From: CALMFG01 sp963666035
GTDB lineage: Bacteria; Bacillota; Clostridia; Christensenellales; CALMFG01
NCBI GenBank assembly: GCA_963666035.2
Contig: CAXXJI010000006.1
Coordinates: forward strand, 62,001 to 126,000
Length of the DNA: 64,000 nt
Direction: 5' to 3'
A program made the position numbers and the translations under genes. Below, piece after piece: positions 18,030 through 27,503 of the stretch (within the stretch, counting starts at the first letter, position 1; every line of letters starts with the position of its first letter). The notes under the pieces were generated by a model. The model saw nothing but the letters and a program-made list of their open reading frames with translations, was not told the DNA's origin and did no database searches.

Positions 18030-18917
18030 ATGTTTAGACGTTTTTTCAGCAAAGTAGAAAAGAAAAAAGACGGGGTCATCAGAGGATATGATATTGGTTC
18101 CACAAGAGTCAAAATCATCTATGTGTTCATACTGGTGGTCTGTATCGGTATCATTATCGTATGCCTTTTTCCGGCCATTTGGGTTTTTCTTGCCGGATTT
18201 AAGGACATCGCTTCTTTCAGAAAGAATACCACGCTGCTGCCGGATCATTATGATTTCAGTGTGTTTATACAGACGTGGAAGGATTTGCACTTTGGTAAAT
18301 ACTATATCAATTCGGTCATCGTGGTCGCTGGAAGCGTATTATGCGCGGTGATTTTCAACGGCCTGTTGGCTTATGTATTGGCCATTTTAAAACCAAGGGG
18401 AACGAAAATCATTAACGGACTGGTCATGTGGTCTCTGCTGATCCCTGCAGTGACCAGCGTGGTCGCGCTGTTTGTCAATATCAACAGGATTGGCCTTAAT
18501 GGCCGTTTTATACCCCTTTGGCTGGCTTTCGGAGCGAATGCCTTCTATGTGCTTTTGTTTAAAAGCTTTTTTGAAGAACTGCCCAAAGATCTGTTCGAAG
18601 CGGCGCGGCTGGATGGGTGCAGTAATTTAAGGATATTTTTCTCTATTGTCCTTCCGCTGTCCAAGCCGATTATCATGGTGGTTGCAATCTTTGCGGTAAC
18701 GGCGGCGTGGTCTGACTTCCTCTTGCCCTATCTTGTGTTGAACGGATCCGGCAAGGAAACGGTGATGGTGGCGATGTTCTCGTTTAGAACGTCCAATGCG
18801 ACCGATGTTGAAGTACTGCGTGCGGTATTTTTCTCCATTGTGCCCCCCACACTGCTGTTCTTAATCTTCCAAAAACAGATTACCAATAATGCGGCGACAG
18901 GAGCGATAAAGGGGTAG
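18030..18917 (+). CDS. CUT1 ABC sugar permease, MalG type
   Basis: A 295-residue permease with about six transmembrane helices, the EAA loop FEAARLDGCSNLRIFFSIVL and the typical NNAATGAIKG ending. The upstream ribosome site is weak (GGCGAG), 10 bp after the preceding stop, so translation is probably coupled. It is the second membrane subunit of the GH65-locus importer; the first phosphorylase begins 3 bp after its stop. Confidence 0.9.
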   Translation: MFRRFFSKVEKKKDGVIRGYDIGSTRVKIIYVFILVVCIGIIIVCLFPAIWVFLAGFKDIASFRKNTTLLPDHYDFSVFIQTWKDLHFGKYYINSVIVVAGSVLCAVIFNGLLAYVLAILKPRGTKIINGLVMWSLLIPAVTSVVALFVNINRIGLNGRFIPLWLAFGANAFYVLLFKSFFEELPKDLFEAARLDGCSNLRIFFSIVLPLSKPIIMVVAIFAVTAAWSDFLLPYLVLNGSGKETVMVAMFSFRTSNATDVEVLRAVFFSIVPPTLLFLIFQKQITNNAATGAIKG

Positions 18918-18920
18918 AAC

Positions 18921-21197
18921 ATGAAGAAATTCGCTGACAGATATTTTATCAAAGACAACTGGAAAGTGATAGAAAGCGGGTATAATCCCGCCTATAGTCA
19001 AGTGGCGGAGTCCGTGTTTTCGCTTGGGAATGAATACATGGGAGTCAGAGGCTTTTTTGAGGAAGGCTATTCCGGAGAAACGCTGATCGGCAGCTATTTT
19101 AACGGTGTATATGAAAGGCAGAAACTCAATGTCACAAGCTACAAGGGTGTTGTAGATTCCACCGAATTCATGGTGAATGCGGTGAATTGGCTGTATACGA
19201 AAATCCAGTCTGACGATGAAACTCTTGACCTGAACCAAAGCCGGTTCAGCACGTATATCAGGGAGCTTGATTTAAAACGGGGTTTGCTAACACGTTCGTT
19301 TGTTTGGGAATGCAAAAGCGGGAAAAGGATCAAGGTTGAGTTCGAGCGCTTTGTTTCGATGGTCGATGTGCATGCGGGCGCACAACAGATTAAACTGACG
19401 GCTTTGAACTTTGACGGAAACGCGGCGGTAGAACTCGGCTTGGATTTTTCCTTAAAGCACGAGGCCTACGGTAAAAACTATTGGAACTGCGCTGGTCAGG
19501 AAGCAGGGGGCAATACACTTTCTATATTGGGAACCACCGTATCAACCGATCAAACGGTTCTGGCGCGCTGTCAGGTTTTTGGCGTGCCCAATCAGGGGGA
19601 AGCGTTGATTGAAGATAAGAAAATCTCCAAGCGGTGGGTTTGTGATTTGCACAAAAATGAAACCTTGACGATTACGCGCATGTCGGTCAATTTCACCAGC
19701 GAACGAAAAGACACTGAGCGTGTGTTTACAGCCGACGATTATGAGCGGCTGAAACAAGACAACATGGTGTGGTGGAAAGAGGCATGGGAAAAATCCGATA
19801 TCAGGATTAAAGGGGACGACTTAAATCAACAGGGTATTCGATTCTGTATCTTTCAGATGTTCCAGACATATCATGGTGCTATGGAAGGAACCAATATTGG
19901 GGCAAAGGGACTGACCGGAGAATCATATAACGGGAATGCGTTTTGGGATACGGAAGTCTATTGTCTGCCGTTTTATGTTTTTAATAATCAAAAAGCTGCC
20001 AAGAATCTGTTGCTGTTTCGATATTACACGTTGGACGAAGCCAGAGAAAGAGCAAAGGAGCTGGACTGCAAGGGCGCGTTCTACCCGGTTGCCACAATAC
20101 GGGGCAAAGAATGCTGCAATCTTTGGCAGCACGCCAGCCTTCAATTGCAGGCGTCAACGGCTGTGGCCTATGGCATATGGTTCTACGAAAAAATAACAAA
20201 TGACTGTGATTTTGTTTTTGAATACGGGTTGCCGATGCTGATTGAAATCAGCCGGATGCTGGCGTCTCGGGGCAGTTATACGGATGACGGCGACAGATTC
20301 GGATATTATGGTGTTATGGGCCCGGACGAATTTCAGATGATGGTGAACCATAATTTCTATACCAACTATATGGCGAAGTTTGTTTTTGAATACACATTGG
20401 AAGTGATCGAAGAAGCGAAAAAAATGAACCCTGAAATGCTGGATAGCGCCGTAGAACAGTGTGCGCTGATGGATGAAGAGCGTTCAGCGTGGCGGGACAT
20501 GGCTGTCAAGATGCATATTCCGTTTGATGAAAAGAGCAAAATTTTTGAACAGCACGAGGGCTACCGACAGCTTCCGGAGGTTAATATTCGAGAAATCCCT
20601 GCCGATGAATTTCCGCTTTACAGCAATTGGTCGTATGACAGGATATACCGAAATAAAATGATTAAACAGCCGGATGTGCTGATGATTATGCTGATGTTTA
20701 ACAGCAGTTTTTCGGAAGAAGTGGTTAAAGCGAATTATGAATACTATGAACCCCGCTGTATTCATGAAAGCTCGCTTTCCCCATCGGTTCATTCAATTCT
20801 GGCGGCACAGCTGAAAAAGCATGCCGAAGCGTATGAGTTCTTCAAATTTGCTACACGAATGGATTTGGATAACTATAACCGAAACACGGATGAGGGCTTG
20901 CATACCACGTCTATAGCGGCGGCCTGGATGAATATTATGTACGGATTTGCTGGTATGCGGTCGGATAAAGAAATTCTTGCGTTTGCCCCTTATGTGCCCA
21001 AGGAATGGGAAGGTTACAGCGCCAGAATCAGCTATATAGGAAATGTACTGCATGTCGATGTCAACCAAAGCAGGGTTGTTTTTCAATTACTGCATGAAGG
21101 AAGCATTCCGATTGAAGTTTATGGCAGGCCATATCAAATATCCGCAGAAGAAACGGTCGTGAACATTCCACGCGAGTGGAGGGACATCAATGAGTAA
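18921..21197 (+). CDS. GH65 alpha-glucoside phosphorylase, copy A
   Basis: A 758-residue cytoplasmic inverting phosphorylase that splits an alpha-linked glucoside with phosphate into beta-glucose-1-phosphate plus the acceptor. Family features: N-terminal beta-sandwich with LGNEYMGVRG; the (alpha/alpha)6 barrel with WDTEVYCLPFYVFN; general acid Glu470 in GPDEFQMMVNHNFYTN; phosphate-binding HESSLSPSVHSI; small C-terminal beta domain. Family members act on trehalose, maltose, kojibiose, nigerose or glucosyl-rhamnose; the sequence alone does not settle which. The next gene is a second GH65 overlapping by 8 bp, and a beta-phosphoglucomutase follows at 24501. Confidence 0.92.
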   Translation: MKKFADRYFIKDNWKVIESGYNPAYSQVAESVFSLGNEYMGVRGFFEEGYSGETLIGSYFNGVYERQKLNVTSYKGVVDSTEFMVNAVNWLYTKIQSDDETLDLNQSRFSTYIRELDLKRGLLTRSFVWECKSGKRIKVEFERFVSMVDVHAGAQQIKLTALNFDGNAAVELGLDFSLKHEAYGKNYWNCAGQEAGGNTLSILGTTVSTDQTVLARCQVFGVPNQGEALIEDKKISKRWVCDLHKNETLTITRMSVNFTSERKDTERVFTADDYERLKQDNMVWWKEAWEKSDIRIKGDDLNQQGIRFCIFQMFQTYHGAMEGTNIGAKGLTGESYNGNAFWDTEVYCLPFYVFNNQKAAKNLLLFRYYTLDEARERAKELDCKGAFYPVATIRGKECCNLWQHASLQLQASTAVAYGIWFYEKITNDCDFVFEYGLPMLIEISRMLASRGSYTDDGDRFGYYGVMGPDEFQMMVNHNFYTNYMAKFVFEYTLEVIEEAKKMNPEMLDSAVEQCALMDEERSAWRDMAVKMHIPFDEKSKIFEQHEGYRQLPEVNIREIPADEFPLYSNWSYDRIYRNKMIKQPDVLMIMLMFNSSFSEEVVKANYEYYEPRCIHESSLSPSVHSILAAQLKKHAEAYEFFKFATRMDLDNYNRNTDEGLHTTSIAAAWMNIMYGFAGMRSDKEILAFAPYVPKEWEGYSARISYIGNVLHVDVNQSRVVFQLLHEGSIPIEVYGRPYQISAEETVVNIPREWRDINE

Positions 21198-23367
21198 CTG
21201 GACAATACGGACTGAAAAATATGAAAAAAAGCGTATTGCGGAAAATGGCAACCGGTTCTTAATCGGGAATGGCTATATGGGTATCCGCGGAACGCTGGAA
21301 GAACACACAAAAGCATATTTGCCTGCTGTAAATTTGGCAGGCATTTATGATAAAGTGGGGGATAAATGGCGGGAACCGCTTAATGCGCCTAACGGTCTTA
21401 AGACATGGGTCTGCGTGGATGGGCAATACTTCGGTCTGCCCGAAACCGAACCATCCGAACATGTTCAGACATTGGATTTTCGTCGGGCGGTTCACAGCAG
21501 AGAGACAACATGGCGTACGCCAAAAGGGAAAATTACCATTCAATCCCTGCGATTTTGCAGTATGGAGAATCTCCATCTTCTCGCAATGGAATGGTGCGTT
21601 TGGGCAGATTTTGAGGCCAGTGTGGATATTTATTCGGGGATAGACGCTGATGTTTGGGATATCAACGGTCCTCACTATGCCAAACTGGATTTGAACGAAA
21701 TGAATGGCGTTTTGTGCGCCACGGGTTATACCAGCGAGGGACAGGCGGTGAGCACAGCAGAAGGAATCCGCCTGCAGTTTGAAGCGCATAGCGATGTGTT
21801 GATTTCGGAACAGGAAATCGTTCGTAAAATCAGCTTTTCGGCTGAGCCGGATAGAAAGTACACGATACAAAAAACGGCGGCGGTTTATACTAGCAAAGAC
21901 ACCGCAGATTATAGAAAAAAAGCAATATCCGAAGTGGAGGCGGCGCTGGAATACTCCTTTGAGGAAAGTCTTGCCGCGCATGAAAAGGCTTGGGAAAAAA
22001 TTTGGGCATCCAGCACAGTTACCATTCAGGGGGATGAAAAAGCGGAGCATGCGGTCAATTATTCGCTGTATCACTTAAATTCCATTGCACCCCGGCATGC
22101 GGACAACCTTTCGGTTTCGGCCAGAGGGCTTTCGGGGCAGACTTATAAAGGCGCGGTGTTTTGGGATACGGAACTGTTTGTTTTAGATTTTTTTTTGAAC
22201 ACCAACCCCAAAGTCGCAAGAAGCCTGGTGCAGTATCGCATCGAGACACTGCCCGGCGCATTGGATAAAGCCAGGGAATATGGGTGTGACGGCGCTTTTT
22301 ACGCTTGGGAGAGTCAGGAAGGCGGATTTGACGCATGCACTGATTTTAATGTCGTTGATGTTTTCACGGGACGTCCAATGCGGACGCATTTTAGAGATAA
22401 GCAATACCATATCTCTGCCGCAGTGGTTTATGGCATTGTAGAGTATTATAACCGAACCGGAGATATGGACATTTTAATCAGTGGTGGTTTTAATGTCATC
22501 ATTGAATGCGCAAAATTCTATTACAGTTTAATCTATAAAAAGCTGGATGACGTTGCCTATTCGCTGCTGGATGTGGTGGGGCCGGACGAGTATCATGAGC
22601 GGGTGAATAATAACGGATATACCAATCGGATGGCCAAATTTAATTTTGAATCTGCGGTATGGGCCTTGTCGGTTTTAAGCGAGCAGCAGATGGCCCAAGC
22701 GGCAAAAGATGAGGCGGATTGTTTAATAGAGAAATTCAAAGCAGCGGCGGATAGCATCTTCATCGCACAGCCGGACGAAAACGGCATCATTGAGCAGTTT
22801 GATGGGTATATGAAACTCGAAGACATTTCGGTGGCGGACTTAAAAAAACGATTGCTGGATGAGAAAGAATACTGGGGCGGTGCTTACGGTATCGCATCGG
22901 GAACCAAGATCGCCAAACAGGCGGATGTGGTCGCCTGGCTCAGTCTGTTCCCAAATGATTTCCCAAAAGCGGTGATGAAGGAAAACTATCTGTACTATAT
23001 GGATCGGACGGAACACGGCTCATCCTTAAGCGCGAGTATGTTCGCCGGCGTTGCATGCCGGTGCGGCATGCCGAACAGTGCATATCCGCTGTTTATGAAA
23101 TCGGCGTGTGTGGATTTAAAAGGCGGCGGCAAACAATGGGCCGGCCTGATCTACATCGGCGGGACGCATCCGGCGGCAGCCGGTGGCGCATACAAAACAC
23201 TGGTCTATGGCTTCGGCGGACTGCATTTTGACGGGGAAACGGTTACTGCTAAACCAAATTTTCCGGATAATTGGGAACGGCTCAGATTTCGGGTATGGCA
23301 TCAAGGAAAGCTTTATGAAGTGGACGAAACAAAGCAAAATACGACCATTAAATTGCTAAGCGTTTAA
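21190..23367 (+). CDS. GH65 alpha-glucoside phosphorylase, copy B
   Basis: A 725-residue paralogue of copy A with the same architecture: IGNGYMGIRG near the N-terminus, VFWDTELFVLDFFLN, general acid Glu467 in GPDEYHERVNNNGYTN and the phosphate loop EHGSSLSASMFAG. It has the family-typical GPDEYHERV form, whereas copy A reads GPDEFQMMV, so the two probably accept different linkages or chain lengths. GGAGGGAC precedes the start, which overlaps copy A. Its 3' end overlaps the convergent LacI gene by 12 bp. Confidence 0.92.
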   Translation: MSNWTIRTEKYEKKRIAENGNRFLIGNGYMGIRGTLEEHTKAYLPAVNLAGIYDKVGDKWREPLNAPNGLKTWVCVDGQYFGLPETEPSEHVQTLDFRRAVHSRETTWRTPKGKITIQSLRFCSMENLHLLAMEWCVWADFEASVDIYSGIDADVWDINGPHYAKLDLNEMNGVLCATGYTSEGQAVSTAEGIRLQFEAHSDVLISEQEIVRKISFSAEPDRKYTIQKTAAVYTSKDTADYRKKAISEVEAALEYSFEESLAAHEKAWEKIWASSTVTIQGDEKAEHAVNYSLYHLNSIAPRHADNLSVSARGLSGQTYKGAVFWDTELFVLDFFLNTNPKVARSLVQYRIETLPGALDKAREYGCDGAFYAWESQEGGFDACTDFNVVDVFTGRPMRTHFRDKQYHISAAVVYGIVEYYNRTGDMDILISGGFNVIIECAKFYYSLIYKKLDDVAYSLLDVVGPDEYHERVNNNGYTNRMAKFNFESAVWALSVLSEQQMAQAAKDEADCLIEKFKAAADSIFIAQPDENGIIEQFDGYMKLEDISVADLKKRLLDEKEYWGGAYGIASGTKIAKQADVVAWLSLFPNDFPKAVMKENYLYYMDRTEHGSSLSASMFAGVACRCGMPNSAYPLFMKSACVDLKGGGKQWAGLIYIGGTHPAAAGGAYKTLVYGFGGLHFDGETVTAKPNFPDNWERLRFRVWHQGKLYEVDETKQNTTIKLLSV

Positions 23368-24372
23368 CGTACGAACACTCTCCCGTTCGATGAGAGAGAC
23401 GGGAAGGGTAATGTTGGATTCGGCCGGAGTTTCTCCGTTTAGACGCTGCAGCATTAAATCAACAGCGATTTTACCTTTCAGGTTAATATCCTGATGAATT
23501 GTCGTCAAGGTCGGTGTAAGCATCCGGCAGAGATTGATATCGTCAAAACCGATGATTGAGAGATCTTCTGGGATACGAATATTTTTCTCCTTCAGGCAAG
23601 CCATCAGGCCGCCAGCCATGATATCGGCGGTGGTGATAAGCCCGGACAGACTGCGCATGCCCGCAATTTGTGCGCTGATGGTTTTACAGGAATCGATATC
23701 CATCTCAGCTTCAAATACGATATTAGGGTTGAACGCAATCCCCGCATCTTTAAGGGCTGCCTGATAGCCCAAAAGGCGCTCGTAAAGCACGCCTTTGCCG
23801 ATAATGGGAGGCGAAACAAACCCGATATTTCGGTGACCGCGTTGAATGAGATGCTGGGTAGAGGTATAGCAGCCTTGAAAATCGTTGAGGCCGACATTGC
23901 AGATGTTGGGAGATTCGACATAACTGTCGATCAGCACAACCGGCTGTTCCAGATTGGAGATCACGTCAAAGAAGTTATCTTTGTAGATGCCGGTAAAGAA
24001 CAGTCCGTCCACGTTCCAATTGCGCAAGAAAGCGGTCAAGGCCTCCGGCGTTTCAATGGTGCGTACCATCAAATAGTATCCATGAATCCTTAAGGTTTGC
24101 TCAATGACACCGATAAAGGATGATTGAAAAGGGTCGTCCAAAAAGTTTGGGTGATCCCGGGTGATAATATGGTTAATCATGCCGATCACACGGGAGGAAT
24201 TTAAGACAAGCGAACGAGCCGACATGTTGGGCACATAATCCAGCTCTTTGATCACAGCTTGTATTTTTTCAATCGTCTGTTTTGAGACTTTGCTGTACTT
24301 TCCATGGATGACATTTGACACGGTGGTACAGCTGACACCAACCGCATCTGCGATATTTTTGATGGTGGACAT
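23356..24372 (-). CDS. LacI-family repressor of the GH65 locus
   Basis: A 338-residue LacI/GalR regulator: N-terminal helix-turn-helix (IKNIADAVGVSCTTVSNVIHG), hinge helix (YVPNMSARSL), then a periplasmic-binding-like effector domain with GFVSPP, GLITTADIMAGG and IIGFDDINLCRMLTPTLTTI. It should bind the tandem palindromes at 15279-15316 and release on binding the imported sugar or its product. It is transcribed from its own promoter at 24410-24438, towards the GH65 genes, with overlapping 3' ends. The operator link is inferred from position and the CG-centred palindrome. Confidence 0.92.
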   Translation of the reverse strand: MSTIKNIADAVGVSCTTVSNVIHGKYSKVSKQTIEKIQAVIKELDYVPNMSARSLVLNSSRVIGMINHIITRDHPNFLDDPFQSSFIGVIEQTLRIHGYYLMVRTIETPEALTAFLRNWNVDGLFFTGIYKDNFFDVISNLEQPVVLIDSYVESPNICNVGLNDFQGCYTSTQHLIQRGHRNIGFVSPPIIGKGVLYERLLGYQAALKDAGIAFNPNIVFEAEMDIDSCKTISAQIAGMRSLSGLITTADIMAGGLMACLKEKNIRIPEDLSIIGFDDINLCRMLTPTLTTIHQDINLKGKIAVDLMLQRLNGETPAESNITLPVSLIERESVRTLNA

Positions 24373-24409
24373 GATGTGCCCCTTATCTGTAAGAAATCAA
24401 TTTAGGATG

Positions 24410-24438
24410 ATTTTAGCACTCTTTAAAATGAATTGCAA
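24410..24438 (-). promoter_or_regulatory. Sigma-A promoter of the LacI gene (minus strand)
   Basis: On the minus strand TTGCAA (24438-24433), a 17-bp spacer and TAAAAT (24415-24410), about 40 bp before the start codon at 24372. No copy of the tandem operator is seen here, so strong autoregulation is not indicated. Confidence 0.65.
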
Positions 24439-24500
24439 GGAACCGTGAAAAGCCAAAGAATAGGTAAAAATATAATTTTCTGCAAAGGAAGACAAAGGGA

Positions 24501-25157
24501 ATGATACAAGCTGTGATATTTGATTTGGATGGCGTGCTGGTTTCAACCGACGAAATGCACTTTCTGGCATGGAAAAAACTGGCGGACGAATTGGGGATCC
24601 ATCACTTTGATGAGAAAGATAATATACGCCAAAGAGGCGTATCTCGCATGGCGTCGCTGGAGATCGTTTTAGAGAAAAGCGAAAAGCAATATTCAGACAA
24701 AGAAAAAAAATATTTAGCTGATAAAAAAAACGCTTACTACAAAAAACAATTAGCGTCACTGAATCCATCGGCCGTTTTGGAAGGTGCCAAAGCCTCGCTG
24801 AAAGCCTTGCACAAAAAAGGCATTTTTACGGCAGTGGGTTCGGCCAGTAAAAACGCACCCGAGATTTTGAACAACACGGGACTGATTGACTATATCGATC
24901 AGGTAAGCTGTGGGCTGGACACCAGCAAATCAAAACCCGACCCGGAGGTTTTTCTGGTTGCCGCCAAAAAACTCGGTATTGCGCCTGAGCGCTGCGTGGT
25001 TATAGAGGATTCAAAAGCCGGGATTGTGGCAGCGAAGCGGGCCAATATGAAAGCCATCGCAGTGGGACCGCATCACGAGACGATCGGCGGCGATGACCAT
25101 TACAGCAGTGTCGCTGAAATTGACTGGAATGCAATCATCAATCTGCCGGAGGAGTAA
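24501..25157 (+). CDS. pgmB: Beta-phosphoglucomutase (HAD family)
   Basis: Converts beta-glucose-1-phosphate, the product of GH65 enzymes, to glucose-6-phosphate. The 218 residues show the HAD motif FDLDGVLVSTDEMHFLAWK with both catalytic Asp (8 and 10), the cap segment RGVSRMASLEIVLE typical of beta-PGM, a motif-II Ser in VGSASKN, the motif-III Lys in KSKPDPEVF and VIEDSKAGI. It is divergent from lacI; a TATAAT at 24471-24476 probably serves it although the -35 is weak. The fit of enzyme to the two phosphorylases makes the assignment strong. Confidence 0.92.
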   Translation: MIQAVIFDLDGVLVSTDEMHFLAWKKLADELGIHHFDEKDNIRQRGVSRMASLEIVLEKSEKQYSDKEKKYLADKKNAYYKKQLASLNPSAVLEGAKASLKALHKKGIFTAVGSASKNAPEILNNTGLIDYIDQVSCGLDTSKSKPDPEVFLVAAKKLGIAPERCVVIEDSKAGIVAAKRANMKAIAVGPHHETIGGDDHYSSVAEIDWNAIINLPEE

Positions 25158-25168
25158 AGAAAAGCCAT

Positions 25169-26728
25169 ATGGAACACGATAAAAAGATGATAATATTTGA
25201 GTATTCAATCATTTTTGTTTTTTTACTGCTGATCGTAATCTGCGGATTATTTATTATTAACCATATAAGAGACGGAGAAAGAAAGCTGATGGAGAACACA
25301 ACACTGGTGCTTTACGAAGGTCCAAAATCTTTAAAAGACGCAAGCGAAACCGATCTTCAGGCGGTTACTGAAAACCAGCGGGATATCTCTCTGATGCATT
25401 GCACGGATACGACCATTTCGGTTAATGGGCAGGACTGTTATGTTTACGATACCAACGTTAATAACAATCGGCAGTGGATGACCAACTATCTCCCGCCGCT
25501 GACGCGAACGCCTGTCGCATACTTCGACTTTGAGGGTGTGGTGAAAATTGAGGTAACCGTACCCAAAATCTCGATTAAACAGGTGACCATTTCGCCGCTA
25601 AGTGAAGGGATTAAACCGAAAATTGATGCCAAGAACCATAAAATTACCTTTACAGTGACAAAACCCGATGCTTATACCATTCAGTTTAACGATTCTCCCG
25701 AACGAGCAGTGCATATTTTTGCAAACGCTTTAGAGCAGGATGCGCCGTCTGCGGATGATGAAGATGTCATCTATATCGGCCCCGGAGAATGGGATATCGA
25801 GTCTATCACGCTAGAGGATAACCAAACGCTTTATATTTCGGGCGGCGCTGTGGTTCACGGTGTGGTCAACGGTACGTTTGCCAAAAACGTTACGGTGAAG
25901 GGCAGAGGCATGATTGACGGGTCGCATTTCGCGGGATGGCAGGGAAAGCAGGCTTATGTTCCCTTAAAGTTCGATCACTGTGAAAATGTGAGCATCAAGG
26001 ATGTTTTAGTATTAAACGCCAACGCATGGGTTTGCCAGGCATTCGATTCGAAGCAAGGCACGATTGACGGGCTTAAAATCATCTCCCCTCGACCGAATGG
26101 CGACGGTATCACTTTGCAGTCTTGCACTGATTTTGAAGTGACAAATTGTTTTGTGCGCTCGTGGGATGATTCACTAGTGGTCAAAAACTACACCGGGTCT
26201 TCCAGCAACATTACGTTTAAAGACATACAGATATGGACCGATTTAGCGCAATCAATGGAGATCGGGTTTGAGACAAACAAGGGAAACCAGAACGATGCCT
26301 TAATTGAAAACATCATCTTTGAAGATATCACGGTGATTAATAACTTCCATAAGCCGGTAATATCAATCCATAACGCTGATGATGCGACGATATCGAATAT
26401 TTTGTTTAATGACATCGATATCGAAAACGCACAAATGGGCAGCGGCGACGGAGAGGAAATGCCGTATTTGATTGATCTGTTGATTACTCAAAATGCCGCA
26501 TGGTCCACAACCAAGGAGAGGGGACAGATACGGGATGTGGTTATCGAAAATGTGTACGTACATTCAGGTAAATCCTGTGCATCCCGCATTCAGGGCTATG
26601 ACGAGGCACATACAGTGGAAGGCGTTAAGGTGATCAATCTCAATGTGTTGGGAAAAAGAATTCTTAGCTTTGAGCAGGGTAAATTTGAGATCGACGAAGC
26701 GACAACACATAATCTGATTATTGAGTAA
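25169..26728 (+). CDS. Membrane-anchored right-handed beta-helix glycosidase-like protein (clan GH-N type)
   Basis: A 519-residue protein with an N-terminal membrane anchor (about residues 9-31, no lipobox), a beta-sandwich region to about residue 190, then a right-handed beta-helix of short Val/Ile/Asn/Asp repeats (NVTVKGRGMIDGS, NVSIKDVLVLNANAW, NITFKDIQIW). NGDGIT and SWDDSLVV are placed like the catalytic aspartates of GH28/GH49 enzymes. I would expect extracellular hydrolysis of an alpha-glucan or a pectin-like chain, the former suiting the GH65 neighbours. The exact family is undecided. It starts 11 bp after pgmB, so is probably co-transcribed. Confidence 0.72.
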   Translation: MEHDKKMIIFEYSIIFVFLLLIVICGLFIINHIRDGERKLMENTTLVLYEGPKSLKDASETDLQAVTENQRDISLMHCTDTTISVNGQDCYVYDTNVNNNRQWMTNYLPPLTRTPVAYFDFEGVVKIEVTVPKISIKQVTISPLSEGIKPKIDAKNHKITFTVTKPDAYTIQFNDSPERAVHIFANALEQDAPSADDEDVIYIGPGEWDIESITLEDNQTLYISGGAVVHGVVNGTFAKNVTVKGRGMIDGSHFAGWQGKQAYVPLKFDHCENVSIKDVLVLNANAWVCQAFDSKQGTIDGLKIISPRPNGDGITLQSCTDFEVTNCFVRSWDDSLVVKNYTGSSSNITFKDIQIWTDLAQSMEIGFETNKGNQNDALIENIIFEDITVINNFHKPVISIHNADDATISNILFNDIDIENAQMGSGDGEEMPYLIDLLITQNAAWSTTKERGQIRDVVIENVYVHSGKSCASRIQGYDEAHTVEGVKVINLNVLGKRILSFEQGKFEIDEATTHNLIIE

Positions 26729-26741
26729 GGGAATGGATGAT

Positions 26742-27362
26742 ATGAACGTCAGACGAAAAATCATCATCATTCTATTGGGGATCCTCATGATTTTAGCCGC
26801 GCTTAGTATCGGCGTATACATGAACCCAACCAGTATGAACCCGAAAAATGTGCGAGTGGTTGAAGCGCCCGGGCAGACGTCAGCGATGGAACATCCGGAT
26901 TTTATGGCGGAAGGATATGAGACAATTTTGCCAGAAGGCGAAAATATCGCGATCGGCGGCAAGGTCACGGTCAGTGGGTTTACCGATATCTATACTGGAC
27001 GAAAAGCCATTGATGGGAACGAGAAAGGGGCTTCCTACTGGGAAGCGCAGGCGGATAGCTACCCGAACTGGATTATGGTGGAGCTGGAGCAGACGTTGCC
27101 GGTCAACGGCATACGAATTTGCTTGAACCCGAGCAGCATATGGGGGAAGCGGGTGCAGACCTTTCAGGTTGAAATCAGCGAAGATAATAAAATCTTCACT
27201 TCGCTTTACGATATGCAGGATTGCGTATTTGACCCGAATAGAGGGAACGAAGTGATTTGGATATTCGACAGCGTGCTGGCTTCGGCCGTTCGGCTGACGT
27301 TTACACAGAATACCGGTGCCACAGGGGCACAAGTCGCCGAGCTTGAGATTTACAGCAAATAA
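26742..27362 (+). CDS. Membrane-anchored F5/8 type C (discoidin/CBM32-like) protein
   Basis: A 206-residue protein: N-terminal membrane anchor (IIIILLGILMILAALSIGVY), a short linker, then one F5/8 C domain from about residue 65 (KAIDGNEKGASYWEA; WIMVELEQTLPVNGIRICL; AVRLTFTQNTGATGAQVAELEIY). Such domains bind sugars; no catalytic domain is present. The start could be the ATG at 26733 or 26742; 26742 is taken for its better distance to GGGAATGG. Next to the beta-helix protein it may hold polysaccharide at the cell surface for that enzyme. It is the last gene of the block, followed by a terminator. Confidence 0.78.
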   Translation: MNVRRKIIIILLGILMILAALSIGVYMNPTSMNPKNVRVVEAPGQTSAMEHPDFMAEGYETILPEGENIAIGGKVTVSGFTDIYTGRKAIDGNEKGASYWEAQADSYPNWIMVELEQTLPVNGIRICLNPSSIWGKRVQTFQVEISEDNKIFTSLYDMQDCVFDPNRGNEVIWIFDSVLASAVRLTFTQNTGATGAQVAELEIYSK

Positions 27363-27420
27363 AAGCCGGCGATATCTGCTTTTAGAACAGCTCAAAACTA
27401 TAAAATATTCACATTTCTGA

Positions 27421-27446
27421 GACACCTGCTTTACAGGTGTCTTTTT
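27421..27446 (+). terminator. Rho-independent terminator ending the GH65/beta-helix block
   Basis: GACACCTG and CAGGTGTC pair around CTTTA, followed by TTTTT. It lies 58 bp after the F5/8C gene and before the convergent regulator gene. Confidence 0.9.
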
Positions 27447-27503
27447 GCAAATAGCGCATTCCTGCCCAAATATCAGCCGTCAACGGTCATCATAGAATAA
27501 AGC

